A stretch of 64,000 nucleotides of DNA from Oscillatoriaceae cyanobacterium Prado104 (GCA_025454405.1 JALOON010000057.1:1-64000), one strand, 5' to 3'. Counted from the first letter of the stretch, positions 8,026-17,333 are shown. Numbers and translations are program-made. The notes: generated by a model from the letters alone, not told the origin.

Positions 8026-8685
8026 TTACCACAGCCAAGGAAACAAACGAGTGCTGCTTTGTTGATAAGCTGCAAACTCGGGATATTTAGCAGTCATAGA
8101 CTGTTCTTTTCGGGCGATCCGATACAAATAAAGTAGAAAGATCGAACCAGGTAATAGGAAAGACCATAACGATCCAGAGAGAACGCTGAAACTCGCGTAT
8201 CGCATCAAGTCTCCCAAGTAATTCACGTGGCGAACCGAACGCCAAATACCGTCGTTAACTAAGCTAGCACCCATACTCTTAGCTGTCATTTTTTGAACAT
8301 CAGCCGTGCTATTAATCAGACTTCCAAAAATGTATAAAGGCAGTGCCGCGCCGACTGTAGAGTATGTAATGGGATTTGGGTTGACAAACGTGAAGTAACC
8401 GGGCATTGCGTAAAATACACCCACGAACAACAAAACACATAGAAATGCGATCGGCCCGATCTTATCGGTGAAGATTTGCTGGCGGCGTAGGGGAAACAAC
8501 CATTGTTCGAGCAACCACCAACAGCAATAGCTGATATGCAGGCAGAGGTAAATGATTTGCCGGAGATCGTGAATGCCATAAATCAGGGCTAAGGTAATTA
8601 GACATAAAATTGTCATCACCTTAGCGACATTAATCGCCGTAAGTTCAGTAACTTGAAAGCCAATAAATGGTGTTGATGTTTGCAT
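8026..8685 (-). CDS. DUF1295 / isoprenylcysteine methyltransferase-like membrane protein
   Basis: About 220 residues with six or so hydrophobic segments. The C-terminal signature is that of the steroid 5-alpha-reductase/ICMT-like group: DGIWRSVRHVNYLGDL, then RIARKEQSMTAKYPEFAAYQ and FPWLW. In related enzymes this part binds the cofactor (SAM or NADPH). Substrate unknown. The ATG at 8685 is preferred over the TTG at 8697. Monocistronic. Confidence 0.75.
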   Translation of the reverse strand: MQTSTPFIGFQVTELTAINVAKVMTILCLITLALIYGIHDLRQIIYLCLHISYCCWWLLEQWLFPLRRQQIFTDKIGPIAFLCVLLFVGVFYAMPGYFTFVNPNPITYSTVGAALPLYIFGSLINSTADVQKMTAKSMGASLVNDGIWRSVRHVNYLGDLMRYASFSVLSGSLWSFLLPGSIFLLYLYRIARKEQSMTAKYPEFAAYQQSSTRLFPWLW

Positions 8686-8944
8686 ATTTTTTAACAATTT
8701 CTGTTGTTAAATGAGCTTGAAATAATGAGGTTTGGCCGGAGCGAGTGCGATCGGCTTCGTGGCTGTTCGGGGAGCGTCCGATCTTCCCAGTTAGAGACTG
8801 CTAAAATTAGCAGAGTGCTTGAAATATTTGGTTGTTTGATGATTAGTGCGATCGAGAGTGTTTCTCTGGTTTTCATGCCCCGTCAAGCTCGATCTACCCG
8901 CACTAATTAGGAGCTAAAAACCGCGATTTAGGATCTGTCAGTCA

Positions 8945-9316
8945 TCAGCTCTTCTTTAAATACGTGACCTTATTATTTTCATCAATGCGGATGTATTGCA
9001 ATCGTTGAAGTTCGGCGATGATTCTTTCTTGTTCAAACTCAGAAATGCCACCTTGAAATTGAAACATGGCGTCGATCGAATTTTGAAGGGTACTTCTTCG
9101 GGTTGGCTTTAACTTGATAATCCTTTCAAAAACATATTGAATTACTTGCAAGTTATTTTGACCTTTTGATGAGTCTTTCCAAGTTCCTTCAATGCGGTTT
9201 TGAGGGTTTTGATTTTCCTCTTCTTTCCTAGCTAGCTGGATCAGCATTTGAGCCAAACGCAATTTGTCCCTGTATCCAAGTTGCTGGCACAATGCAGCTA
9301 TCTCATCATAGTTCAT
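8945..9316 (-). CDS. Hypothetical protein
   Basis: A 123-residue soluble protein. Residues 1-30 (MNYDEIAALCQQLGYRDKLRLAQMLIQLARKEEE) form a helical start like that found in several cyanobacterial hypothetical proteins. Residues 55-115 look like a small helical or winged fold ending in a beta-like segment (YIRIDENNKVTYLKKS). No catalytic motif is seen. Composition resembles the neighbours and the start codon has upstream AAAGGAAA. Function not recognised. Confidence 0.6.
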   Translation of the reverse strand: MNYDEIAALCQQLGYRDKLRLAQMLIQLARKEEENQNPQNRIEGTWKDSSKGQNNLQVIQYVFERIIKLKPTRRSTLQNSIDAMFQFQGGISEFEQERIIAELQRLQYIRIDENNKVTYLKKS

Positions 9317-9578
9317 GACCGCGTTTCCTTTGTTAGCTTACTTAAGATCGGTCATATTTTATCATGTCTCACCAGTTACGATCGCAGGTAGGTGGATTAA
9401 ATGCAACTTGCAGCCAAAAGCTAGTTCAGCTTATTGTTTTTATTATTTAATTATGGGGAGGCCATTAATGGACTATTGATTGCAAAAACTTTTATTAGGT
9501 TAATCAACTCTTTCCCAGTATCGATCGAACTTGGTTACCAGGAGGATAAAAACACGATGGACACCATGCTACGGGTAA

Positions 9579-9599
9579 GGACACGGCAATGCCGTGTCC
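9579..9599. repeat. Short hairpin GGACACGG...CCGTGTCC
   Basis: A perfect palindrome around CAATG, inside the familiar 'gggtaaggacacggca...ccctaca' cyanobacterial dispersed repeat. It lies just past the 3' end of mnmG. Confidence 0.7.
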
Positions 9600-9666
9600 C
9601 TACAAATATCGCGGAAAGTTTAGCCAACAATCAAGGCACGATCGATCGCCCTTCTCACTTTCCTTT

Positions 9667-11500
9667 TTATTTTCCTGCACCAACAGGCTGCTGCCGGTTT
9701 CGCACCTCCAAATAAATCAGCAAAGCATTAACATCCGCCGGATTTACCCCGCCAATCCTCGCAGCTTGCCCGATTGTCAGCGGCTTAACCTTAGCCAACT
9801 TTTCCCGCGACTCCTTCGACAGAGTTTCAATTGCCATGTAATCCAAATCCGCAGGCAATTGACGGTGTTCGTGGCGCGCTATTTGGTCGATTTGATTTTG
9901 CTGTCTTTGCAAATAACCGGAATATTTGATGTCAATTTCCGCACCTTCTTTTTCCGCCAACTCCAAACTCAAATTACCTAAATTGTAATGTTCCAAATTA
10001 GCGTAGTGAAAACCGGGACGGCGCAGCAAATCGGCCAGTGTCAGAGAACCTTTAATCGCTTGATTGGTATCCGCAACAATTGCCTTGCCAACATCATCGT
10101 GCTCCTTAACTCGCGTCGAGTACAAGCGCTCTTTTTCTGCTACAATATTAGCTTGTTTCTGCTGGAACAATTCCCAACGCCGATCGCAAATCAAACCAAC
10201 TTCCCGTCCCAGCGGCGTCAGCCTTTGGTCGGCATTGTCCGATCGCAACAACAACCGATATTCCGATCGCGATGTTAGCATTCGATAGGGTTCCCGCAAA
10301 TCCTTCGTACACAGATCGTCAACCAAAGTCCCGATATAACTTTGCTCGCGGGGGAAAATTACCATCTCCCGATGCTTGACAAATTGCGCAGCATTAATTC
10401 CCGCCACAATTCCCTGGGCCGCCGCCTCTTCGTAGCCCGTCGTACCGTTAATTTGTCCGGCACAAAACAGCCCTTCAATCTTCTTCGTCATCAGCGTCGG
10501 ATAGCATTGAGTTGCCGGCAAATAATCGTATTCCACAGCATAAGCGGGACGCAGCATCGCGCAATTTTCCAAACCGGGAAGACTCCGCAGCATTTGCAAT
10601 TGCAAATTCTCGGGCAAACCAGTAGAAAATCCTTGAATGTAAAGTTCGGGAATATCTCTGCCTTCCGGTTCGATAAAAATTTGGTGGCTTTCCTTATCAG
10701 CAAAGCGCACAATCTTATCTTCAATACTCGGACAGTAGCGCGGGCCCTTCGCATCAACCCAGCCGCCGTAAACCGGAGACAGGTGCAAATTTTCCTTAAT
10801 TAAACGGTGAGTTTCTGCGGTAGTTCGAGTTAGGTAACAAGGCATTTGTTCGCGTTCCACCCAAACTTCCGGATCGAAACTAAACCAGCGAACTTCTGGA
10901 TCTCCCGGCTGCGGTTCGAGGTTGGTATAATTGAGAGTGCGCTTGTCAACTCTCGCCGGAGTTCCTGTCTTCAACCTGCCAGTTTCAAAACCCAATCTGT
11001 TGAGAGTTTCCGTCAAACCGACAGCGGCAAATTCCCCGGCGCGTCCCGCCGACATCGATTTATTTGACACCGATAATTTCCTCATTTTTGCCCAAAACTA
11101 AATCTGTAACCATGCCTTCGCGCACGGTTAAATTAGTTTGATTTTCGACGATGTTTTTCATCACCGCAGCGTATTCCCGCTTGTCAGTTTGAGCTCGTAG
11201 CGCCCAGACAGCGGGGCCGCGGGAAGCGTTGAGAATCCGCTTTTGCAAGTAAGTGCGATCGGCCATTTTGCCAATTTCGCCGCCCAATGCGTCTACTTCA
11301 TTTGTCAGTTGAGTTTTGGCCGGGCCGCCAACGGCTGGGTTGCAGGGTTGCCACGCAATTTTATCGAGGTTGAGGGTGAGTAAAAGAGTGCGGCAGCCGA
11401 GGCGAGAAGTGGCGAGGGCGGCTTCGCAGCCGGAGTGTCCGGCACCGACTACAACGACATCGAAACTATCTTGAAATTGTACTGAGGTTTGTGCGGTCAT
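9667..11500 (-). pseudogene. mnmG: tRNA uridine-5-carboxymethylaminomethyl synthesis enzyme MnmG, split by an internal deletion
   Basis: The 5' part (11500-11060) reads FDVVVVGAGHSGCEAALATSRLG (FAD Rossmann motif), then CNPAVGGPAKTQL and RTYLQKRILNASRGPAVWALRAQTD, and stops right after EEIIGVK. The rest (9667-11085, another frame) resumes at NKSMSAGRAGEFAAVGL and runs to the normal C-terminus (GQAARIGGVNPADVNALLIYLE). About 27 residues, including the conserved VVLTTGTFL-G region, are missing and the frame changes. MnmG with MnmE modifies the wobble uridine of several tRNAs. As written, no full enzyme is made. This may be a real lesion or a sequencing/assembly error, since the gene is otherwise perfectly conserved. 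Confidence 0.85.
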
Positions 11501-11656
11501 GGGATTTTAGATTTTAGATTTTAGATTTTAGACTGGAGGATTAACCAGGAGCTTGTTTATCGGATACCATGTTTTTTATCGATCGGTCTCTGAATGCGAA
11601 CCTGAATGCTAAAAAGTGAGTATGACGGCTTGAACTCTGGATATTGGCACCGTCAA

Positions 11657-12010
11657 TCAAAACTCTTCCTCTCCATTAGTGTAGCTTCTCTCTTCAAACA
11701 TTGATGTCAATCCAGTAATTTTTACGGGCGGTCGATCTTTAAATTCTACAACTAATGATAACTCCCCACCCATTGCTGCGATGTAACTTTGCAAAGTAGA
11801 CATCAATAAATCCGCACGGCGTTCGAGTCTGGAGACATTTTCTTGACGCATATTGAGTAACTCTGCCATACGAATCTGAGTAAGTTTTCTCGCTTTGCGT
11901 AAATCTTGTAATGTCATTTCTTCAGCCATTAATTGGGCCGATCGCTTTTCAACTATTTCTCGTTGTTCGGGAGGTAAATTATCTATAATACTCTTCAGGC
12001 TAATTGTCAT
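11657..12010 (-). CDS. XRE family antitoxin of a HigBA-like module
   Basis: A 117-residue protein with a helix-turn-helix at about 35-85: LQDLRKARKLTQIRMAELLNM, then RQENVSRLERRADLLMSTL. The C-terminal half (YIAAMGGELSLVVEF) is the usual tail of HigA/XRE antitoxins. It is the second gene of a toxin-first operon and overlaps the toxin by 11 bases. Expected to bind the toxin and repress the operon. Appears intact. Confidence 0.8.
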   Translation of the reverse strand: MTISLKSIIDNLPPEQREIVEKRSAQLMAEEMTLQDLRKARKLTQIRMAELLNMRQENVSRLERRADLLMSTLQSYIAAMGGELSLVVEFKDRPPVKITGLTSMFEERSYTNGEEEF

Positions 12011-12371
12011 CTGCTTCTTCCTCTATTAACTCGGTCAAATGGTCAGCAAACCTACTATCTGCTATCTTAATGAGTTGTTTGTAAAATCGCTTTTCACTAC
12101 TACCAGATTTATCCCCAGCTACCAACAGAATGGCAGATCGGCGGGGGTCAAATGCAAAAGCTACCCGCCAAACTCCATCAGCCGCCTGAAACCGGAGTTC
12201 CTTCATATTGGCGTAGCTAGAACCATTAAGAGTATCGACATGGGGACGCTTGAGGTTTGGACCAAATTCTTGTAGTAGTGTAAGTTTGGCTAACAGCTCT
12301 AATTTGACATCGGTGGGGAATTCAGTAAACTCAGAATAAAAATCAGAGTGAAAGTCGATGTTCCATGTCAT
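12000..12371 (-). CDS. RelE/HigB-type toxin
   Basis: A 123-residue protein with the RelE/ParE-superfamily layout: WNIDFHSDFYSEFTEFP, then LTLLQEFGPNLKRPHVDTLNGSSYANMKELRFQ, then GVWRVAFAFDPRRSAILLVAGDK and FYKQLIKIADSRFADHL. The conserved basic residues in MKELRFQ and WRVAFAFDPRR fit the mRNA-cleaving HigB subgroup ('addiction module killer' family). Start ATG at 12371. Followed by its overlapping antitoxin gene, the order typical of higBA. Confidence 0.8.
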   Translation of the reverse strand: MTWNIDFHSDFYSEFTEFPTDVKLELLAKLTLLQEFGPNLKRPHVDTLNGSSYANMKELRFQAADGVWRVAFAFDPRRSAILLVAGDKSGSSEKRFYKQLIKIADSRFADHLTELIEEEADDN

Positions 12372-12383
12372 TTCGGTAAATTA

Positions 12384-12408
12384 TGCCTTACATAACATAT
12401 TATAGGCA
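12384..12408. promoter_or_regulatory. Candidate operator of the HigBA-like module
   Basis: An imperfect palindrome (TGCCT...AGGCA around an AT-rich centre) lies 12 bases upstream of the toxin start, in the divergent region between two toxin-antitoxin modules. Position and symmetry fit antitoxin autoregulation. No binding data support this. Confidence 0.3.
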
Positions 12409-12467
12409 ATAGTCGATCGAGTAACAATATTTACGTGCAGGTCGCTATCCTCAACCCCACCAACACC

Positions 12468-12701
12468 ATGACACAGATCGCCCTTTCCGACCTTCCCGAA
12501 ACCATTCAAGCCCTACTTACCCAAGCCATACAAACAGGCAAACCACTGACGATCGCCCAAAACGATCGACCTGTTGCTATTATCTCTCCCATCAAAAAAA
12601 GTAAACGAGTGGCATTCGGCTTTGCCAAAGATAGTGGCCAAATAATCGGAGATATCGTCAAGCCAACCTCTAACCTCGTAACTTGGGATGCCTTGTTATG
12701 A
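12468..12701 (+). CDS. Phd/YefM-like (VapB-type) antitoxin, orphaned
   Basis: From the ATG at 12468, 77 residues. The N-terminal half (IALSDLPETIQALLTQAIQTGKPLTIAQNDRPVAIISPI) has the Phd/YefM DNA-binding pattern, with a helix followed by 'G-x-P-L-x-I-x-x-x-x-x-P-V-A-x-I'. The tail (FGFAKDSGQIIGDI...TWDALL) resembles toxin-binding tails that pair with PIN toxins. The stop overlaps the ATG of a PIN toxin remnant by four bases. Confidence 0.7.
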   Translation: MTQIALSDLPETIQALLTQAIQTGKPLTIAQNDRPVAIISPIKKSKRVAFGFAKDSGQIIGDIVKPTSNLVTWDALL

Positions 12702-12760
12702 AACTATTACTAGATATTTACAGCAGATTCCATGTTTGTGAATTCGGTAAAAAAACTTAG
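12698..12760 (+). pseudogene. Remnant of a PIN-domain (VapC-like) toxin
   Basis: MKLLLD at the antitoxin's ATGA overlap is the standard beginning of PIN toxins of this group (MKLLLDTHT..., with D6 a metal ligand). Similarity ends after six codons and the frame stops after 20 residues. The rest of the toxin is gone; a new promoter and gene follow. Short but well placed evidence. Confidence 0.55.
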
Positions 12761-12765
12761 TTTAT

Positions 12766-12794
12766 TTGACATTTGTGCGTAAGTTCTGTATAAA
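12766..12794 (+). promoter_or_regulatory. Strong sigma70-type promoter
   Basis: TTGACA (12766-12771) and TATAAA (12789-12794) are separated by exactly 17 bases, about 45 bases before the start codon at 12839. Confidence 0.65.
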
Positions 12795-12838
12795 AAAATT
12801 GTGCGAGGATAGTTGAGCCTTCACCGGAGAAAATAAAT

Positions 12839-13225
12839 ATGTTTAATTTATTCGATCGAAATCAACCAGAAGTGATTAGAAATGTCTTTCGATGCCCGGT
12901 TTCGTGGGATAGCATGAAGGGAGACGATCTGGTGCGCCATTGCAATCATTGTAATTCAAAAGTTTACGATTTATCCGCACTAGAAGATGATGAGATAATC
13001 ACGTTTGTGAAACTTCACTCTGGTAAAGTTTGCGGTAAGTTGCAAATGACAAAATCCGGTCATGTTATCGATGGAAAATGCCAACAAGGTGAGCAAACAA
13101 TAGTAGGAAGAATAGTTGTCCGAGACGACGTAGAGAAAGTCGAGCGATCGCTGGCGGTGTCAGAGAAAAGAACCAAGCAACTAAAGAAACTTCTAGAATT
13201 GATAAAAAATCGCCCGCAAAATTGA
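12839..13225 (+). CDS. Cysteine-rich putative metal-binding hypothetical protein
   Basis: A 128-residue protein. Residues 15-85 have a pattern seen in many bacteria: a C-P-x-S-W-D-x-M segment (FRCPVSWDSMKGDD), RHCNHCNSKVYDLSAL, then a lone Cys (GKVCGKLQMTKSGHVIDGKC). The paired C-x2-C plus flanking Cys residues suggest a zinc- or iron-binding knuckle. The last third is a charged coiled helix (EKVERSLAVSEKRTKQLKKLLEL). Function unknown. A consensus promoter and a GGAG ribosome site precede it, so it is probably well expressed. Confidence 0.65.
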   Translation: MFNLFDRNQPEVIRNVFRCPVSWDSMKGDDLVRHCNHCNSKVYDLSALEDDEIITFVKLHSGKVCGKLQMTKSGHVIDGKCQQGEQTIVGRIVVRDDVEKVERSLAVSEKRTKQLKKLLELIKNRPQN

Positions 13226-13700
13226 AGCACCGCCCAATAAATCGCAAACAAACCCGCGATCGATACAGCTAGAAACCGTGTTGCCAGTGCGGAGTTATTT
13301 TTTTACAAGCCTGACTGCAAAAAGTTGCAGATCCCGATCGAAGTTGCGTGCGCCCTGCGCCGAGTTCCTCTGCCATCCACTAATCTGCCGATCGGCTGTT
13401 ACAGCTAATAAACAGAGTGAGATTTTGAACTGCATAAATAACCGCTTTCCTAGCTTAAAATTCGCTGGAAATATTGCCATTTTGGCAGGTATTTTGTAAC
13501 GGTTTGTATAATTATCGATCGGCTTGTATTTTAGCTTTAGCACTTAACTCCCGAAGATATTACCTACTTATTTTCTGTTCATCCTTCGCGTCCTACCCTT
13601 CACCAAAGGCTTTGCCGATCGCGCCTTCGCGGTTGCTATTGTGCGATCGAAGCAACCATCCGCGCTATCTTAGACAAAAAAATACCAACAAGCACAGCAA
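13226..13700. other. Intergenic, 475 bases
   Basis: No convincing gene on either strand. Several short frames lack ribosome sites and family resemblance. No recognisable RNA gene. Confidence 0.5.
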
Positions 13701-14030
13701 GTGAAATACTTCTTCTTATCCGACGGCTGGATCGTCGGTCGCGTCTGGGGAGTCGGCGGCGAGTGGAATCAATCCGCTTGGAGGCGCGCCCCCGACATCC
13801 AAAAACTCGACCTCTGTCTCTGGGACAAAGACGAAAAAATGTGGCTTTACCGCGTAGAAGAGGCCGTTCTCATGGTAGAAGTCAAACCTACCGGCCCCGC
13901 AGACAGCAGCGACGCCTCCAAAAATATCGGCAACGTCGTCCTCAGCAGGTTCATCGATGCCGAACAAGTCATCGATCGCCTCGGGACGATCGCGGCCCGA
14001 TGTCAAACCGGCAACCCGCAACTTATCTGA
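13701..14030 (+). CDS. Conserved cyanobacterial hypothetical protein
   Basis: 109 residues from a GTG start (VKYFFLSDGWIVGRVWGVGG). It is rich in aromatic residues and strongly patterned (WNQSAWRR, LDLCLWDKDEKMWLYRVEEAVLMVEVKP), giving a compact beta-rich fold. I recall similar proteins as conserved hypotheticals in filamentous cyanobacteria, without a known function. Upstream of psbB but separated by 230 bases. Confidence 0.65.
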   Translation: MKYFFLSDGWIVGRVWGVGGEWNQSAWRRAPDIQKLDLCLWDKDEKMWLYRVEEAVLMVEVKPTGPADSSDASKNIGNVVLSRFIDAEQVIDRLGTIAARCQTGNPQLI

Positions 14031-14199
14031 TTTATATTTTTTAACATTATCCAATGCCATGCTAACGTCGCCAGCAGCCCTCGGTGTATCGTGTTGCGAC
14101 GGTCGATCGGGCTGGAAAAGCTTTGGCGAAAGGATGCGGGAAATCGCGGATGTCGGTCTTGAGTAGATTGGCCAAAAGGTGACTTACAGTTAAAAACTC

Positions 14200-14228
14200 T
14201 TGCAAAGGTACTGGGGAATCGATACACT
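14200..14228 (+). promoter_or_regulatory. Possible psbB promoter
   Basis: TTGCAA (14200-14205) and TACACT (14223-14228) with 17-base spacing, 31 bases before the psbB ATG. The -10 box is weak, so this is only a candidate. Confidence 0.35.
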
Positions 14229-14259
14229 TCTTTAGATAACTTTCATTTTTATCAGAAAA

Positions 14260-15789
14260 ATGGGATTACCCTGGTATCGCGTACACACAGTCGTCCTGAA
14301 TGACCCGGGCCGATTGATTTCTGTACATTTAATGCACACTGCCCTCGTGGCAGGTTGGGCCGGCTCAATGGCCCTTTACGAACTAGCAGTTTTTGACCCC
14401 ACAGACCCCGTTCTCAACCCGATGTGGCGTCAAGGGATGTTCGTCCTCCCCTTCATGGCCCGCTTGGGTGTCACGGGTTCTTGGGGCGGTTGGAGCATCA
14501 CCGGCGAAACCAATGTCGATCCCGGCTTCTGGTCTTTTGAAGGCGTTGCCGCCGCTCACATTATTCTCTCGGGCTTGCTGTTTTTAGCAGCGGTTTGGCA
14601 CTGGGTGTTTTGGGACTTGGAACTTTTCAGAGATCCCCGCACCGGCGAACCCGCCCTCGATTTGCCGAAAATGTTCGGCATTCACTTGTTCCTCTCCGGC
14701 CTGCTGTGCTTCGGCTTCGGAGCATTTCACCTCTCGGGTCTCTTCGGTCCGGGAATGTGGGTTTCTGACCCCTACGGCATAACAGGTCACGTCCAGCCCG
14801 TGGCTCCTGCATGGGGTCCTGAAGGCTTCGATCCGTTCAATCCCGGCGGGATCGTCGCTCACCACATTGCAGCGGGCGTCGTCGGCGTGATTGCCGGTTT
14901 GTTCCACTTGACCGTGCGCCCGCCCGAACGGCTTTACAAAGCCCTGCGGATGGGGAATATCGAAACTGTACTTTCTAGCAGCATCGCTGCCGTATTCTTC
15001 GCAGCTTTCGTGGTAGCCGGCACCATGTGGTACGGTTGTGCCGCTACTCCGATCGAACTTTTCGGCCCGACTCGCTATCAGTGGGACAGCGGCTATTTCC
15101 AACAAGAAATCGATCGCAGAGCTCAAGCAACTTTGGCAGCAGGCGGCAGTTATCAAGAAGCTTACGCGCAAATTCCCGAAAAATTGGCTTTCTACGACTA
15201 CGTGGGCAACTCTCCTGCTAAAGGCGGTTTGTTCCGTTCGGGTCCGATGGTCAACGGCGACGGTATTGCTAAAGGTTGGTTGGGCCACCCAGTATTTACA
15301 GACAGTGAAGGTCGGGTGCTTTCGGTACGCCGCCTCCCGAACTTCTTTGAAACTTTCCCGGTGGTTTTGACGGATAAAGATGGCGTCGTCCGCGCTGACA
15401 TCCCCTTCCGCCGCGCCGAATCAAAATACAGCTTTGAACAAAGCGGAGTTACTGTCAGCTTCTACGGTGGCGAACTGAACGGTCAAACGTTTAAGAATCC
15501 CCAGCAAGTGAAGAATTTTGCTCGCGCCGCTCAAAAGGGCGAAGTATTTGAATTCGATCGCGAAACTTTGGGATCTGACGGTGTATTCCGCACTTCTACT
15601 CGCGGTTGGTTCACTTTCGGACATGCTTGCTTTGCTTTGCTGTTCTTCTTCGGTCACATCTGGCACGGTTCTCGGACTATCTTCCGCGACGTGTTTGCTG
15701 GTATCGATCCGGATTTGGAAGAGCAAGTCGAGTTCGGTTTGTTCCAAAAATTGGGCGACTTGACTACCAGAAAAGAAGAAACTATCTAG
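14260..15789 (+). CDS. psbB: Photosystem II CP47 chlorophyll-binding protein
   Basis: 509 residues, standard for CP47. It begins MGLPWYRVHTVVLNDPGRL and has six transmembrane helices with conserved His ligands (HLMHTALVAGW, AAHIILSGLLF, HLFLSGLLCFGFGAFH, HHIAAGVVGVIAGLFH, HACFALLFFFGHIWHG). The large lumenal loop lies at about 260-450. CP47 is an inner antenna of photosystem II, passing excitation to the D1/D2 reaction centre in the thylakoid. psbT follows 250 bases downstream after a strong terminator-like hairpin. Confidence 0.99.
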   Translation: MGLPWYRVHTVVLNDPGRLISVHLMHTALVAGWAGSMALYELAVFDPTDPVLNPMWRQGMFVLPFMARLGVTGSWGGWSITGETNVDPGFWSFEGVAAAHIILSGLLFLAAVWHWVFWDLELFRDPRTGEPALDLPKMFGIHLFLSGLLCFGFGAFHLSGLFGPGMWVSDPYGITGHVQPVAPAWGPEGFDPFNPGGIVAHHIAAGVVGVIAGLFHLTVRPPERLYKALRMGNIETVLSSSIAAVFFAAFVVAGTMWYGCAATPIELFGPTRYQWDSGYFQQEIDRRAQATLAAGGSYQEAYAQIPEKLAFYDYVGNSPAKGGLFRSGPMVNGDGIAKGWLGHPVFTDSEGRVLSVRRLPNFFETFPVVLTDKDGVVRADIPFRRAESKYSFEQSGVTVSFYGGELNGQTFKNPQQVKNFARAAQKGEVFEFDRETLGSDGVFRTSTRGWFTFGHACFALLFFFGHIWHGSRTIFRDVFAGIDPDLEEQVEFGLFQKLGDLTTRKEETI

Positions 15790-15834
15790 GTTTGATTTAG
15801 GACGATCGGGCAACTGCAAAGTTTCCCGATACTC

Positions 15835-15869
15835 AAAAACCCGGTTTCTTGGAGAAACCGGGTTTTTTT
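15835..15869 (+). terminator. Rho-independent terminator after psbB
   Basis: Stem AAAACCCGGTTTC / GAAACCGGGTTTT with a short loop followed by T residues. The A-tract on the other side makes it bidirectional in form. The same core palindrome recurs at 60675. Confidence 0.85.
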
Positions 15870-16038
15870 GCCGCAAGCGCATCGATTGAGTAATCCTACC
15901 GATTGACAAGCGATCGGGAACTCCTAAGCTTGAGGGTCGCCAATACAGGCAAATTAGAATTTTCTCAAATATCTGTGAATTGAGAAAGCAATAATTGGGA
16001 TAAAATAATACAGAAAGGGAACGTAGGAAAAATTTAAC

Positions 16039-16134
16039 ATGGAAAGTGTTGCTTACATTTTGGTTTTGACTTTAGCCTTAGGCGTACTGTTTTTTGCGAT
16101 CGCCTTCCGGGAACCGCCCCGGATCGGCAAATAA
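16039..16134 (+). CDS. psbT: Photosystem II reaction centre protein T
   Basis: A 31-residue protein: MESVAYILVLTLALGVLFFA then IAFREPPRIGK. A single membrane helix followed by the conserved FREPPR motif identifies PsbT, a small subunit at the photosystem II dimer interface. The psbB-psbT order is conserved in cyanobacteria and plastids. Confidence 0.97.
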   Translation: MESVAYILVLTLALGVLFFAIAFREPPRIGK

Positions 16135-16380
16135 TTAGCTCATCCTTCGATAGAAGGTAGAAGGGGCTATGCTAAATTTTGACCTGCATCAGTCTGCTAC
16201 GGTAAAATTTGCGCGATCGAGAATTTGTATTTCCTTCTACCCTTCTACCTTCAAAAGCTTTCAGATAATTTTCAGCGCCACCATTCCTTGCTGAGTCAAT
16301 TTTCTAGTCCCGCAATTCATCTGGCCCGATCGGTCGGATGAATTGCAATTTGCTTGAAACGCTTTTTAACATCAGCAATC

Positions 16381-16941
16381 ATGCACTGTCCCTCCTGCCA
16401 GCACACCAACAGCCGCGTTCTCGAATCGCGTTCAGCCGAATCCGGTCAAAGCATCCGGCGGCGGCGCGAATGTTTGAAATGCCAGCACCGCTTTACAACT
16501 TACGAACGTATCGAGTTTGTACCGGTGGGGGTGCTCAAGCGGGATGGGAAGCGCGAGTCCTTTGACAGGTCAAAATTAGTCAGGGGACTGATTAGAGCTT
16601 GCGAAAAAACGGGTTTGTCACCGGCAAAACTGGAAACTCTCGCCGAAGAAATAGAGGCCGAACTCCAAGGTCGATCGCTCCGAGAAATTCCCAGTTCGGA
16701 AATCGGGGAACTGGTACTGCAGCACCTGCAGCCCCTGAGCGAAGTAGCTTATGTCCGTTTCGCCTCCGTATACCGCCAGTTTCGAGGCATCCGAGATTTT
16801 GTAGATACTCTCGATCGCCTTCAGAACCCCCCCAACGAAGCTGAAGGTCAAGAAAATCCGCCCCAGGAGACTGCTCAATTGCCGGCCCAAGAAGCAGCGG
16901 GCGATCGAGAAACTACCGCACCTTGCGGTACTCCACGCTGA
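16381..16941 (+). CDS. nrdR: Transcriptional repressor NrdR
   Basis: 186 residues from the ATG at 16381 (MHCPSCQHTNSRVLESR). The N-terminal zinc ribbon has C3-x2-C6 and C31-x2-C34 (RRRRECLKCQHRFTTYER). An ATP-cone domain follows (VLKRDGKRESFDRSKLVRGLIRAC ... VAYVRFASVYRQFRGI). NrdR senses ATP/dATP and represses ribonucleotide reductase genes by binding NrdR boxes. The acidic/Gln-rich tail after residue 150 exceeds the usual 150-residue core and is common in cyanobacteria. Confidence 0.96.
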   Translation: MHCPSCQHTNSRVLESRSAESGQSIRRRRECLKCQHRFTTYERIEFVPVGVLKRDGKRESFDRSKLVRGLIRACEKTGLSPAKLETLAEEIEAELQGRSLREIPSSEIGELVLQHLQPLSEVAYVRFASVYRQFRGIRDFVDTLDRLQNPPNEAEGQENPPQETAQLPAQEAAGDRETTAPCGTPR

Positions 16942-17333
16942 CGGGCATCAGATTGACACAGAATCCGCGCTCCAATTAAAAATGGCGATCGGGTTTGCTG
17001 GCTGCTTGAGGGTCGATCGCTAATTTCTCCTCTCTCCCCCACCTCCACCCTCTCCCGATCTAGCTAAACTCGCTCAAATTAATTTCACAGCAGTATCGGG
17101 GGTAAGTTATAATAATCTACTTGACTCTGAAAGTTAAGATGAAACGTTTTAACGCAGAGTTTGGCGTAACAGCAATGGCAACGGAGGGTGTGCGGTTGCA
17201 CCAAACAAAAGTTAGCAACAACTAACTTTCGTCAAGGATTTTGAAAAAAGTTAACCGCTTTTTAACTAAAATCTGCAGCACCCGCCAGCAACAACAAAAA
17301 TACGAAGGAGAGAAATCCTAGGAAATTATTCGC
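16942..17333. other. Intergenic / rpsA leader
   Basis: About 390 bases without a gene. The last 200 bases (AT-rich, ending GGAGAG before the ATG) probably form the rpsA leader. I see no defined riboswitch or protein-binding fold. Confidence 0.4.

Noticed and set aside
14584..15288. Long minus-strand frame opposite psbB (234 codons)
   Set aside because: Antisense shadow of the highly conserved CP47 gene, without family resemblance or ribosome site.
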